Shown: positions 38,598 through 47,159, counted from the first letter of the stretch. The stretch: DNA of 64,000 nucleotides from Sphingomonas sp. R647 (GCF_020177055.1 NZ_JAIQXT010000005.1:456470-520469), one strand, 5' to 3'. The notes: a model not told the origin generated them from the letters alone. Made by a program: numbers and translations.

Positions 38598-39800
38598 TTA
38601 TTGATGATCCAGCATCCCCAGGATGCGCTTGGCGATCACGTTGTTCTGGATTTCGGTCGAGCCGCCATAGATGGTCGTCGCCTTGCCGAAGAGCCACGCG
38701 CGCACGCCATGGATCTGCGCCTCGGTAAAGCCATCGCCTTCCCAGCCGAGCCCTTCCATCCCCTGAATCTCGATCATCAATTCGGCGCGTTCCTGACCGA
38801 GCTTGGTGCCGACGGTCTTGAGGATCGACGACACTTCGGACACGCCGCCGCCCTTGCTCTCCGCCTGCACGCGCATCGCGGTGAGCAGGAAGGCGCGCCA
38901 GTCCATCTCGAACTTGGCGATGCGGGCGCGCAGATCGGGGTTGGCGATGCGCCCCTCGGCATCGATGCCGACATATTTCTTGGCAATGTCGGCGAGCGAA
39001 GGCCCGGACATGCGGAAGGCAGAGCCGCCGCCCGACAAATTGGTGCGCTCATGCTGAAGCAGGCGCTTGCCGATCGTCCAGCCCTGCCCCTCCTCACCGA
39101 CGCGGTTTTCCTTGGGCACCTTCACATTGGTGAAGAAGGTCTCGCAGAAGGGCGACATGCCGCTGATCATCTGGATCGGCTTCACCTCGACGCCGGGCGA
39201 ATCCATGTCGATCAGCAGGAAGGTGATGCCGCCCTGCTTCTGGGTCTTGTCGGTGCGGACGATGGCAAAGCATTTGTGCGCCCACTGCCCGCCGCTGGTC
39301 CAGGTCTTCTGGCCGTTGACGATGTAATGGTCGCCCTTGTCCTCGGCAAAGGTCTGGAGGTTGGCGAGGTCGGAGCCAGCGTTCGGTTCCGAATAGCCCT
39401 GGCACCAGCGCACTTCGCCGCGCGCGATCGCCGGGATATGCTCCTTCTTCTGCGCCTCATTGCCATATTCCAGCAGCGTCGGGCCGAACATCATCACGCC
39501 CATGCCGCCAATCGGATTCCACGCCCCGGCGCGGCCCATTTCCTCGGCCAGCACCTTGGCCTGTGCGCGGCTGAGGCCGCCGCCGCCATATTCGGCGGGC
39601 CAGGTCGGGACGCCCCAACCCTTTTCGCCCATCGCCTTGCGCCAGGCGGCCTGTTCGGCGGTCTCGTTGGTCGGCCCCTCGACCGCGGACATGCTATTGT
39701 CCTTGCCCTTGAGCGAGGCCGGGAAGTTGGCCGCGAGCCAGTCGCGGACTTCGGCGCGGAAGGTGTCGAGATCGACCCTTACATCCTCCATTACAGACAT
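38598..39800 (-). CDS. acyl-CoA dehydrogenase, large-subunit type
   Basis: A 400-residue acyl-CoA dehydrogenase similar to the product of 18524. It has RWCQGYSEPNAGSDLANLQT, YIVNGQKTWTSGGQWAHKCF and LIDMDSPGVEVKPIQMISGM, and the C-terminal TTIYGGSTEIQNNVIAKRIL, in which Gly replaces the usual catalytic Glu after IY. The partner gene is 37428. GAGGAGAG precedes the ATG at 39800. The 216-base upstream gap holds two copies of a 14-base motif that also precedes the GPH symporter gene. Confidence 0.93.
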   Translation of the reverse strand: MSVMEDVRVDLDTFRAEVRDWLAANFPASLKGKDNSMSAVEGPTNETAEQAAWRKAMGEKGWGVPTWPAEYGGGGLSRAQAKVLAEEMGRAGAWNPIGGMGVMMFGPTLLEYGNEAQKKEHIPAIARGEVRWCQGYSEPNAGSDLANLQTFAEDKGDHYIVNGQKTWTSGGQWAHKCFAIVRTDKTQKQGGITFLLIDMDSPGVEVKPIQMISGMSPFCETFFTNVKVPKENRVGEEGQGWTIGKRLLQHERTNLSGGGSAFRMSGPSLADIAKKYVGIDAEGRIANPDLRARIAKFEMDWRAFLLTAMRVQAESKGGGVSEVSSILKTVGTKLGQERAELMIEIQGMEGLGWEGDGFTEAQIHGVRAWLFGKATTIYGGSTEIQNNVIAKRILGMLDHQ

Positions 39801-39852
39801 GTTCTCTCCTCAAAATTCACGGCCGCCTGTGGATCCACAGCGCATTCTTCCA

Positions 39853-39904
39853 CGACATGTTCGCTTTTGGTCACTTTGCGCGAATTTCCTCGACATGTTC
39901 GCTT
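39853..39904. promoter_or_regulatory. paired 14-base motif, copy pair A
   Basis: CGACATGTTCGCTT occurs at 39853-39866 and again, identical, at 39891-39904, a 38-base period. The same two sites, in the opposite orientation and with the same 38-base period, lie at 41619-41670. The intervening bases differ between pairs, so the motif itself is what is kept. It lies upstream of the large acyl-CoA dehydrogenase gene. Confidence 0.65.
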
Positions 39905-39982
39905 TCGACCATTCTCAGCCTATCGGCTTTGGGCCGTTTGCATGCACCGTCAAAGCGACTCCCACGACGTTCAATTTGAATT

Positions 39983-40007
39983 TGCGGTATGGCTTTGCGC
40001 GCGTCAA
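39983..40007. promoter_or_regulatory. shared box TGCGGTATGG-N9-CGTCAA, copy A
   Basis: TGCGGTATGG (39983-39992) and CGTCAA (40002-40007) have the same spacing as at 41582-41606, with different bases between. On the minus strand it reads TTGACG then CCATACCGCA. It lies between the GPH symporter stop and the acyl-CoA dehydrogenase gene. It may be a promoter or activator box. Confidence 0.45.
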
Positions 40008-40016
40008 TCCCCCGGA

Positions 40017-41540
40017 TCAACGGACCGGGCCGAGCAGCGCCGAATTGTCCATCTCCAGCGACCGTGCTTCCGCCTCCCGCGCGCGCAGGGCGGCGACATT
40101 GGCTTCGTGCTTGGCGCGGGTGATCGGGTAGAAGAACAGGATCAGCGCGCCGAGCGTCCATAGCCCGATCGAACAGGGGATGTAGTGGATGACGAGGCTG
40201 CGGATCGCCTCGTCCGTGACTTGCCCCGGCACGGGCTTGGCCGGGAAGTCGGACCAGACCAGCAGGCGCCCGGCGAGGAAGATGCCGATCGCGGTCGAGC
40301 ATTGCTGCATGAAGCTGGAGGCGGCGAAGAACATCCCCGCCTCATGCCGCCCGGTCGTCACCGCGCTGTCCTCGACCACATCGGCGAGCATCGAGCTGGT
40401 GTTGATCAGCGAGATCGCGACCATCGCGCCATACAGCGCGCCGATCGCGAACAGGGTCGGCACCAGCAGCGCGTCGCCCGGCACGAAGAACCAGCCAAGA
40501 TAGGACAGCAGCAGCGGTGACAGGCCGATCGCGACGCCGAACACGGCGAAGACCATCGAGCTCGCCCGCTTGCCGATCCATGCCGACATGATCGGCGCGA
40601 GCGGCGCGGCGATGGTGGCGGCGACAAGGCTGTCGATCGTCAGGATCGCGAGCTGGGTCGCGGTGAGTTCGAACAGGTACGTGCCAAAGAACAAATTGGT
40701 CGCGCTGTAGAGGCCGATCGCGGAGAATTTGAGGACACCGAAGCCGAAAATTGCCAGAAATGCGCGGTTCTTGAGCGCCGCGCCCATCTCGCGCAGATGG
40801 CCCAGCAGCGACATCCGCTGTGTCGGCGCGTCGGCCTGGCGCAGATGCGGGATGCGGTTGTGCGTGCCGATGCCGCAGATCAGGATCACGACAAAGATCG
40901 TCAGCGCGCCGGCGATGGCGAAGCCGGGATAGCCATCCGGATTAAGCTGACCGCGCGGATATTCGGGCGTCGCGGCGAAGAAGGTCAGCAGGCACACCGT
41001 CGTGAAACCATAGGTTCCGGCATAGCCGAACCACCAGCGCAGCGAGAACAGCCGCGTGCGCTCACGATAATCGTCGGTCATCTCTGGCGTCATCGCCGAG
41101 GTCGCGATCTCGAACGCGCTGATCGACATGCGGGTGAGCGAGGCGGTGGCGAAGATCCACACGCCCATCTGGAAATCGGTGAGGCCAGCGGGCGGGAACC
41201 AGGCGAGCAGGAAGAACAAGGCGGTCGGAAGCGCCGAGCCATAGATGAACGGGTGACGGCGCCCCCAGCGGCTGCGCGTGAGGTCAGACCAGCGCCCGAT
41301 CAGCGGATCGGCAACCGCATCGACCAGCAGCGTCAGCGCGACCGCGGCGGAGACGATCCCGGCCGGCACGCCGATGATCTGGCTGTAGAAAAACAGCAGA
41401 TAGGTGGTGAAGGCGGCATTCTTGATGCCATTCGCGATCGCCCCCGAACCATAGCTAACCCGCGTGCGCAGCGTGATCGGCGGGGTCCCAGACACACGCG
41501 CCCGTTCGACCGGCACGGCTCCACCAAGCGTCGTCGCCAT
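40017..41540 (-). CDS. GPH family (glycoside-pentoside-hexuronide:cation) symporter, MFS
   Basis: A 507-residue carrier with about twelve helices. Typical GPH segments are VSYGSGAIANGIKNAAF, DAVADPLIGRWSDLTRSRWG with RRHPFIYGS (the conserved cytoplasmic loop), and SMLADVVEDSAVTTGRHEAG. Family members import sugars or sulfated/steroid-like compounds with Na+ or H+. The start is the second of two near ATGs (41540), six bases after GGAGG. Upstream lie the paired 14-base motifs shared with the acyl-CoA dehydrogenase gene downstream. Confidence 0.9.
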   Translation of the reverse strand: MATTLGGAVPVERARVSGTPPITLRTRVSYGSGAIANGIKNAAFTTYLLFFYSQIIGVPAGIVSAAVALTLLVDAVADPLIGRWSDLTRSRWGRRHPFIYGSALPTALFFLLAWFPPAGLTDFQMGVWIFATASLTRMSISAFEIATSAMTPEMTDDYRERTRLFSLRWWFGYAGTYGFTTVCLLTFFAATPEYPRGQLNPDGYPGFAIAGALTIFVVILICGIGTHNRIPHLRQADAPTQRMSLLGHLREMGAALKNRAFLAIFGFGVLKFSAIGLYSATNLFFGTYLFELTATQLAILTIDSLVAATIAAPLAPIMSAWIGKRASSMVFAVFGVAIGLSPLLLSYLGWFFVPGDALLVPTLFAIGALYGAMVAISLINTSSMLADVVEDSAVTTGRHEAGMFFAASSFMQQCSTAIGIFLAGRLLVWSDFPAKPVPGQVTDEAIRSLVIHYIPCSIGLWTLGALILFFYPITRAKHEANVAALRAREAEARSLEMDNSALLGPVR

Positions 41541-41581
41541 CTGCATCCTCCATACGCCGTCTACTGCAGCTGTTTAGAAGG

Positions 41582-41606
41582 TGCGGTATGGATTACGCTA
41601 CGTCAA
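41582..41606. promoter_or_regulatory. shared box TGCGGTATGG-N9-CGTCAA, copy B
   Basis: TGCGGTATGG (41582-41591) and CGTCAA (41601-41606), with the same spacing as copy A at 39983. It lies about 40 bases before the GPH symporter start, a position suited to a promoter or activator box reading TTGACG on the minus strand. No convincing -10 follows at 17 bases. Confidence 0.45.
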
Positions 41607-41618
41607 GTCGGGATCGCG

Positions 41619-41670
41619 AAGCGAACATGTCGCCTCCCAGCGGTGAATTTCACCGGAAGCGAACATGTCG
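41619..41670. promoter_or_regulatory. paired 14-base motif, copy pair B, with central palindrome
   Basis: AAGCGAACATGTCG occurs at 41619-41632 and 41657-41670 (38-base period), the complement of the pair at 39853. Between them is a perfect 15-base inverted repeat CGGTGAATTTCACCG (41641-41655), absent from pair A. The arrangement of two sites around a symmetric centre suggests cooperative regulator binding upstream of the GPH gene. Confidence 0.65.
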
Positions 41671-41771
41671 CGTGGCTTCGCGCCATTTGTCGCAAAGCCC
41701 GCAGGACATTTGCCCAGCGGGAATGATAGCAAGTCCATCCCAATGACGTGCGGTGCGCGCCTTACCCATTT

Positions 41772-41849
41772 CGTCGCCCGGGGCTTGACCCGTGGCAAGG
41801 CTTCTTACGGGGGAAGGCAGTCTGGTCCCGGCTCAAGGCCGGGACGACG
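41772..41849. repeat. family A palindromic repeat, diverged copy 5
   Basis: CGTCGCCCGGGGCTTGACCC (from 41772) faces TCCCGGCTCAAGGCCGGGAC near 41826-41845. Arms pair imperfectly and the spacer is altered, so this is a decayed member of the family. Confidence 0.75.
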
Positions 41850-41922
41850 ATGGGTTGGAGCGATGCGCTTCCGTGCCGCCACGATCGATCGTACAAGAAC
41901 GCCCAAAGCGGGGGGCAGGGGC

Positions 41923-43140
41923 ATGAAGTTCGGACATCGCGCGGTTCCGATCGCGCTGGCGGCGGTGTTGATCGATGCGATCGGGTTCGGGATCGTCATT
42001 CCGGTGCTGCCGACGCTGATCGTCGAGTTGAGCGGAGCGACGCTGACCGATGCGACGCGGATCGGCGGGGCGCTGGCGATCGTGTTTGCGCTGGCGCATT
42101 TCTTTGCCGCACCAATCCTGGGCAATCTGGGCGACCGCTATGGCCGGCGGCCGGTGATCCTGGCGGCGATGCTGATCTTTGCGGTCGACTATGCGCTGAT
42201 GGCGTTCGCGCCAACGATCGCCTGGCTGTTCGCCGGGCGGCTGATCGCGGGCATAGCAGGCGCGGTCTATGGCCCGGCCAATGCGATCCTGGCCGACGTG
42301 ACCCCGCCGGAGAAGCGCGGCGCGACATTCGGCCTGATGGGCGCAGCGTTCGGGATCGGGTTCGTCGTCGGCCCGGCGATCGGCGGCCTGCTCGCGGGCT
42401 TTGGTCCGCGCACGCCATTCATGGTGGCGGCGGCGCTGGCGGCGATCAACGCGACATGGATCTTCTTCATCCTGCCCGAGACGCTGGCGCCCGAGCATCG
42501 CCGCGCCTTTTCATGGAAGCGCGCCAATCCGCTCGGCACCTTCCGCCCGCTGTTCGCGATGAAGGGCGCGCTGCCGCTGCTTGCCGTCGCGTTCATCTGG
42601 CAGCTGGCGCATCAGGTGTATCCGGCGACTTGGGCATTCTACGCCGAGCTGGCGCATGGCTGGGACAGCCGCGCGATCGGCTGGTCACTGGCGGCGTCGG
42701 GCACGGCGATGGCGCTGACGCAGATTTTCGTGACCGGGCGCGCGATTGCTGCGCTGGGCGAGGCGAAGACACTGATGATCGGGCTGATCGTCGGCACGAT
42801 CGCCTATGCCGCCTATGGCTTCGCGACGCAGGGGTGGCAGGTGTACGTGATCCTGATGTTCGGGGCGTTGCAGATGCTCGCCTACCCCTCGCTCAACGCG
42901 ATGCTGAGCCGGCGGGTCGATGCCGCCAATCAGGGCGCGTTGCAGGGCGGGATGGCGAGCATTGCCAGCATCGCCGCGATCCTGGGGCCGCTGAGCCTGA
43001 CGCAGACTTTGGCCTATGGCGCCGAACATGGCTTTCCGGGTGCGGCCTTTGCGCTGGCGGCGGTGATGACGACGGTTGCGGCGGGGATCGTGCTGGTCTT
43101 CGTGCTGCGGCGTGGGCGTGCGGCGGAGCCGGTTGCGTAA
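41923..43140 (+). CDS. MFS transporter, DHA1 (TetA-like) subfamily
   Basis: A 405-residue twelve-helix MFS protein. It has IALAAVLIDAIGFGIVIPVL in helix 1, motif A GNLGDRYGRRPVILAAML, and motif C-like GAAFGIGFVVGPAIGGLLAG in helix 5, the antiporter signature of DHA1 drug exporters. Tetracycline-type resistance cannot be claimed from this alone. The ATG at 41923 follows GGGGGGCAGGGG; earlier in-frame starts run through repeat DNA. A GST gene follows 48 bases downstream, which would fit detoxification. Confidence 0.88.
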   Translation: MKFGHRAVPIALAAVLIDAIGFGIVIPVLPTLIVELSGATLTDATRIGGALAIVFALAHFFAAPILGNLGDRYGRRPVILAAMLIFAVDYALMAFAPTIAWLFAGRLIAGIAGAVYGPANAILADVTPPEKRGATFGLMGAAFGIGFVVGPAIGGLLAGFGPRTPFMVAAALAAINATWIFFILPETLAPEHRRAFSWKRANPLGTFRPLFAMKGALPLLAVAFIWQLAHQVYPATWAFYAELAHGWDSRAIGWSLAASGTAMALTQIFVTGRAIAALGEAKTLMIGLIVGTIAYAAYGFATQGWQVYVILMFGALQMLAYPSLNAMLSRRVDAANQGALQGGMASIASIAAILGPLSLTQTLAYGAEHGFPGAAFALAAVMTTVAAGIVLVFVLRRGRAAEPVA

Positions 43141-43188
43141 GCTGCGGGCCACCCCATTTGTGCGGCTCCCCCGCTGGAGACTTGCCCG

Positions 43189-43893
43189 ATGATCGACCTG
43201 CATTACTGGCCCACGCCGAACGCCCACAAGATCACGCTGTTTCTGGAGGAGGCCGGCCTCCCCTATTCGATCGTGCCGGTGAACATCGGTCAGGGCGAGC
43301 AGTTCAAGCCCGATTTCCTGAAGATCGCGCCGAACAACCGCATGCCCGCGATTGTCGACCATGATCCGGTCGATGGCGGCGAGGCAATCAGCGTGTTCGA
43401 GAGCGGGGCGATCCTGCTGTACCTCGCCAACAAGACCGGACGCTTCTTTGGCCCCGAGCAGCGCGACAAGATCGTGCAGATGCAGTGGCTGATGTGGCAG
43501 ATGGGTGGCCTTGGCCCGATGGCGGGGCAGAACCACCATTTCAACCGCTACGCGCCCGAGCAGATTCCGTACGCGCAGAAGCGCTACATCGACGAGACCA
43601 ACCGGCTGTACGGCGTGCTCGACCGCCAGCTCGCGGGCAAGCCGTTCGTCGGGGGCGAGGACTATTCGATCGCGGACATGGCGATCTATCCATGGATCGT
43701 GCCGTACGCAGCGCAGAGCCAGGATCTGAACGACTTCGCGCATGTGAAGCGCTGGTTCGAGGCGGTTGCCGCGCGGCCGGCGACGGTGCGGGCCTATGCC
43801 AAGGGTGAGGAAGTGCGGCCGGGGAATCCGGTGATGACCGACGAGCAGAAGAAGGTGCTGTTTGGGCAGACAGCGGCGGTAACGAAGGGGTGA
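43189..43893 (+). CDS. glutathione S-transferase, nu-class (YfcG/YghU-like)
   Basis: A 234-residue GST with thioredoxin-fold N-terminus MIDLHYWPTPNAHKITLFLE, the glutathione-binding NNRMPAIVDHDP with the cis-Pro, and VFESGAILLYLANKTGRFFG. The TPNAHK/NRMPAI pattern is that of YfcG-type enzymes, which have disulfide-bond reductase activity with glutathione. The C-terminal helical domain holds YSIADMAIYPWIVPYA. It lies after the DHA1-type exporter gene on the same strand. Confidence 0.92.
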   Translation: MIDLHYWPTPNAHKITLFLEEAGLPYSIVPVNIGQGEQFKPDFLKIAPNNRMPAIVDHDPVDGGEAISVFESGAILLYLANKTGRFFGPEQRDKIVQMQWLMWQMGGLGPMAGQNHHFNRYAPEQIPYAQKRYIDETNRLYGVLDRQLAGKPFVGGEDYSIADMAIYPWIVPYAAQSQDLNDFAHVKRWFEAVAARPATVRAYAKGEEVRPGNPVMTDEQKKVLFGQTAAVTKG

Positions 43894-43908
43894 GGATTCT
43901 GCTTTCTT

Positions 43909-43987
43909 AGCCCCTCCCGCTTGCGAGAGGGGCGGGGAAGAAGAAGATCCTCAACCAACCCTCTCCCGCGAGCGGGAGGGGGCTAAA
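43909..43987. repeat. family B-like palindromic repeat, variant
   Basis: AGCCCCTCCCGCTTGCGAGA (from 43909) and CCCTCTCCCGCGAGCGGGAG (from about 43961) form complementary hairpin arms around a purine-rich loop. Layout matches family B, but the cores carry CGC/GCG instead of TTCA/TGAA. It lies between two convergent genes. Confidence 0.8.
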
Positions 43988-43998
43988 AAGAGGGTGCC

Positions 43999-44145
43999 TC
44001 AGTCCTTTGCCGGTCCCGCCGCGCGGCAGCGGTCGGAGCAGTATTTGACGTTATCCCAGTCGCGTTCCCATTTCTTGCGCCACGCGAACGGGCGGGCGCA
44101 GGCGGCGCAGAGCTTGGTCGGGAGATTGAGCTTCTTGTGCGCCAA
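43999..44145 (-). CDS. DUF2256 family small zinc-ribbon-like protein
   Basis: A 48-residue protein, [20 protein letters not shown] then [20 protein letters not shown], with four cysteines in two pairs (CAAC, CSDRC) that suggest one bound zinc. The sequence matches DUF2256, small proteins often found near photolyase or SDR genes. The start is a TTG at 44145, with AAGG eight bases upstream. It begins three bases from the stop of the frameshifted SDR gene and is probably co-transcribed with it. Role unknown. Confidence 0.85.
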   Translation of the reverse strand: MAHKKLNLPTKLCAACARPFAWRKKWERDWDNVKYCSDRCRAAGPAKD

Positions 44146-44147
44146 GT

Positions 44148-44935
44148 TCAGCCTTTTCCGGGTCGCCGCGATAGTCCGACATCGAGATGGGCGCCGGCGT
44201 CAAGCAACACAACCTCTCCGGTGATGACTCGGCTGGACGGGTCGAGCAGGTTGACGATCGGTCCGGCGATATCGTCGGCATGGGCAGCCATCTGCATCGG
44301 AGTCTGGCTGGCGATATAGGCCTCGAATTTGTCGAACGCTTCGGGGGTCATCCGTTCGCTGAACCAGCCGGTGCCGACATAGCCCGGCGCGACGGCGTTG
44401 ACTCGGATCGCGGGGCGAGCACGCGGGCGAGGCTTTTGGTCATCGTCGCCAGTGCGCCCTTTGACGCGGCATAGGCGACCGAGGAGCCGTTGCCGAACAC
44501 GCCGGCGACCGAGGCGATGTTGACCACCGCGCTCGCTGGCCCTTCGCGCATGGCGGGGGCGCAGGCGCGGATCATCTGGAACGGGGCGATGGTGTTGAGG
44601 CGGTAGATGTCGAGAAAATCGTCGGCGGTCAGCGCTTCAAGGTCTTCGTGATTGGCGAATTTGGTCTTGCCGGCATTGTTGACCAGCAAGTCGATGCGGC
44701 CGAATGCCTCCCTCGCCGCAGCGGCGAGTGCGCGGCACTGGGCGTCGTCGGCGATGTCGGCCTGGACCGCGATCGATCCGTTCGCCAGTTCCGCCGCCAG
44801 CGCCTCGGCCGCGTCGCGGCTGTTGGCGTAATTGATGACGCAGCGCACGCCGCGCGCGGCCAGCCGCCGGACCACCGCTGCGCCGATGCCGGTGCCGCCA
44901 CCGGTGACGATAGCGGCCATTCCCTCCATGGTCAT
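44148..44935 (-). pseudogene. SDR family oxidoreductase, interrupted by a frameshift
   Basis: The N-terminal part is a normal short-chain dehydrogenase: AAIVTGGGTGIGAAVVRRLA, VNNAGKTKFANHEDLEALTA and YAASKGALATMTKSLARVLA with catalytic Tyr and Lys. It then runs into an early stop. The expected continuation IRVNAVAPGYVGTGWFSERM and the C-terminus [18 protein letters not shown] are present in another frame to 44148. One missing base in the GGGG run at 44412-44415 (C-run on the coding strand) explains the break. It is coupled to the upstream GST gene by an ATGA overlap. Recent decay or assembly error. Confidence 0.85.
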
Positions 44936-45546
44936 GCAGCGGCGCTCGGGCGCGCGGTGACGCGGCGGTGCCAGTCGTTGAGGCGGGCATGTTCCTCAGC
45001 GATGGTCAGGCCGATGAAGGTGCCGAAATCGATCGTGGTGAGCAGCAGGATGTCGGCCATCGTGTAGGTCTCGCCCGCGACGTACGGGGTCTCGCCGAGC
45101 GCTTGGTCGAACAGGGCGTGGGCGCGGGCGACGAGCGTGCGGTTGCTCTCGCCGAACTCCTTATACTGGTGCGGCACGACGCGCGCGGTGAAGGGGTGGG
45201 TGTGGATCCAGATCATGCCGGTCGGGACCATCAGGCGCAGCTCGACGCGGCGGCTCCACATTTCGACCTGTGCGATTTCGGTCGGGGTGCTGCCGAACAA
45301 CGGCGGTTCCGGGTGCAGTGCCTCGAGATAGCGGCAGATAGCGACGCTTTCGGACAGGCAGGTTCCGTCATCGGTTTGCAGCGCTGGCGTCTGGCCGAGC
45401 GGGTTTACGGCCTTGAAGTCTTCGCTCTTGTGCTCGCCCTTCATGATCGACACATCCTGTGTCGGCAGGGTGATCCCCTTTTCCGCAGCGAAGATGCGGA
45501 CGCGGCGGGGATTGGGGGCGGGCATCGCCGAATCGTAGAACAGCAT
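44932..45546 (-). CDS. glutathione S-transferase family protein
   Basis: A 204-residue GST. The thioredoxin-like domain starts MLFYDSAMPAPNPRRVRIFA and includes VNPLGQTPALQTDDGTCLSE, with the cis-Pro and the SES glutathione-binding segment. The helical domain carries YTMADILLLTTIDFGTFIGL. Members serve in detoxification or dehalogenation. The ATG at 45546 has GAGGAGAG upstream; the longer in-frame start at 45666 is unlikely. It is divergent from the ligase gene and first in a set with the broken SDR and DUF2256 genes. Confidence 0.92.
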   Translation of the reverse strand: MLFYDSAMPAPNPRRVRIFAAEKGITLPTQDVSIMKGEHKSEDFKAVNPLGQTPALQTDDGTCLSESVAICRYLEALHPEPPLFGSTPTEIAQVEMWSRRVELRLMVPTGMIWIHTHPFTARVVPHQYKEFGESNRTLVARAHALFDQALGETPYVAGETYTMADILLLTTIDFGTFIGLTIAEEHARLNDWHRRVTARPSAAA

Positions 45547-45632
45547 CGACCTCTCCTCGTCATTTTTCGAAGATCGCGTATGGCAGCGAATGGCGGTTTC
45601 GCATAGCAGTTGATGCGAATCGAGGAGTGGGG

Positions 45633-47159
45633 ATGCAGACAGCGGCGGAAATCCTGGCCGGGCCATTCGGGACCTTGCCCGAGCTTATCGCTGCTCATGC
45701 GCGCGACCAGGCGGACAAGCTGGCGGTGGTGCATGGCGATGATGCGCTGAGCTATGCGCAGCTCGATGCGCGGATGGACGCGATTGCGGCGGCGTTGCAG
45801 CGCGACGGGCTGGTGCGCGGACAGGCGGTGGCGATTATCGGGGCGATGGGCGTCGACTATGCCGCGATCTTCCTCGGCGCGATCCGGGCGGGCGGGGCTC
45901 CGGCGCCGATTGCGCCCTCCTCCACCGGCGATCAGATGGCGGCGATGGTTGGCGACAGCGGCGCGGGGGTGGTGTTCCTCGATGCCGATGCCGCCGCGAC
46001 GCTGGGCGACCGCGCGGTGGCGGCGCGGCGGGTGATGCTGGACCCAGAGGCGCTGGATGCGTGGCTGGCGGGTGTGGGTGCGCCCTCCCCGGTCGAACTG
46101 CGGCCCGAAGATCCGTTCAACATCATCTATTCGAGCGGCACGACCGGCACGCCCAAGGGGATCGTGCAGCCACATGCGATGCGTTGGGCGCATGTCGCGC
46201 GGGGCGACGCGGCGGGCTTTGCCGAGGCGGTGACGATGATCGCGACGCCGCTCTATTCGAATACGACCCTGGTCAGCTTCATCCCGACGCTGGCCTGGGG
46301 CGGGACGGCGGTGCTGCTGGGCAAGTTCGATGCACGCGCTTTTCTGGAGGCGGCGGAGCGGCATCGCGGCACGCATGCGATGCTGGTGCCGGTCCAGTAT
46401 CAGCGGATCATGGCGCTGCCCGATTTCGATGCGTTCGATCTGGCCAGCTTTCGGTTGAAGACCTGCACCAGCGCGCCGTTTTCCGCGGCGCTCAAAGCCG
46501 ATGTCGTGGCGCGCTGGCCGGGGTTGCTGGTCGAATATTATGGGATGACCGAGGGGGGCGGCACCTGCATCCTCAACGCGACCGCGCATCCCGACAAGCT
46601 GCACACGGTCGGCCAGCCCGCGCCGGGGCACGACATCCGCCTGATCGATGAGGACGGGCGCGAGGTCACGCAGGGTGAGATGGGCGAGGTCGTCGGGCGC
46701 AGCGGGGCGATGATGTCCGGCTATCACGGGCGCAAACAGGCGACGTCGGAGGCGGAGTGGTTCTGCGCGGATGGCAACCGCTTCATCCGCCATGGCGATG
46801 TCGGTCGGTTCGATGACGACGGCTTCCTGATCCTGATGGACCGGAAGAAGGACCTGATCATTTCGGGCGGGTTCAACATCTATCCGAGCGATCTGGAGGC
46901 GGAGTTGCGCCAGCATCCGGGCGTGCGCGATTGCGCGGTGGTTGGCGTGCCCTCGGAGCAATGGGGGGAGACGCCGGTGGGGTTCTATGTCCCCTTCGGC
47001 GCGACCCCGGCGGGGGAGATATTGGCGGCGGTCAATGCTGGCCTTGGCAAGACCCAGCGGCTGAGCGACCTGATCGCGATCGAAGAGTTGCCGCGCAGTG
47101 CGATCGGCAAGGTGCTGAAGCGCGAATTGCGCGACCTGTATGTGGAGAACCGCCCATGA
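45633..47159 (+). CDS. class I adenylate-forming acid-CoA ligase
   Basis: A 508-residue ligase with FNIIYSSGTTGTPKGIVQPH (ATP loop), VEYYGMTEGGGTCILN, GDVGRFDDDGFLILMDRKKD (hinge) and LPRSAIGKVLKRELRDLYVE with the catalytic lysine. The GIVQPH and SAIGKVLKREL forms are typical of medium-chain or cyclic acid-CoA ligases. The ATG at 45633 follows GAGGAG. It overlaps the thioesterase-family gene by four bases (ATGA), so the two products are made together; they may act in opposing steps or on different intermediates. Confidence 0.92.
   Translation: MQTAAEILAGPFGTLPELIAAHARDQADKLAVVHGDDALSYAQLDARMDAIAAALQRDGLVRGQAVAIIGAMGVDYAAIFLGAIRAGGAPAPIAPSSTGDQMAAMVGDSGAGVVFLDADAAATLGDRAVAARRVMLDPEALDAWLAGVGAPSPVELRPEDPFNIIYSSGTTGTPKGIVQPHAMRWAHVARGDAAGFAEAVTMIATPLYSNTTLVSFIPTLAWGGTAVLLGKFDARAFLEAAERHRGTHAMLVPVQYQRIMALPDFDAFDLASFRLKTCTSAPFSAALKADVVARWPGLLVEYYGMTEGGGTCILNATAHPDKLHTVGQPAPGHDIRLIDEDGREVTQGEMGEVVGRSGAMMSGYHGRKQATSEAEWFCADGNRFIRHGDVGRFDDDGFLILMDRKKDLIISGGFNIYPSDLEAELRQHPGVRDCAVVGVPSEQWGETPVGFYVPFGATPAGEILAAVNAGLGKTQRLSDLIAIEELPRSAIGKVLKRELRDLYVENRP

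Larger units (their letters stand above)
41541..41922. other. 382-base regulatory gap between GPH symporter and MFS exporter genes
   Basis: No gene is seen. From left to right it holds the shared box (41582-41606), the paired 14-base motif (41619-41670) with a 15-base palindrome between its copies, and a diverged family A repeat (41772-41849). It is the divergent region of the minus-strand GPH gene and the plus-strand MFS gene. Confidence 0.7.

Noticed and set aside
39853..39904. GAACATGTC motif as a LexA/SOS box
   Set aside because: Alphaproteobacterial LexA sites are GTTC-N7-GTTC type direct repeats; this motif does not fit and the neighbouring genes are not SOS genes.
41923..43140. TetA-like MFS as a tetracycline-resistance gene
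   Set aside because: Only generic DHA1 motifs are visible, no TetR-type divergent repressor is present, and many sphingomonad exporters look the same.
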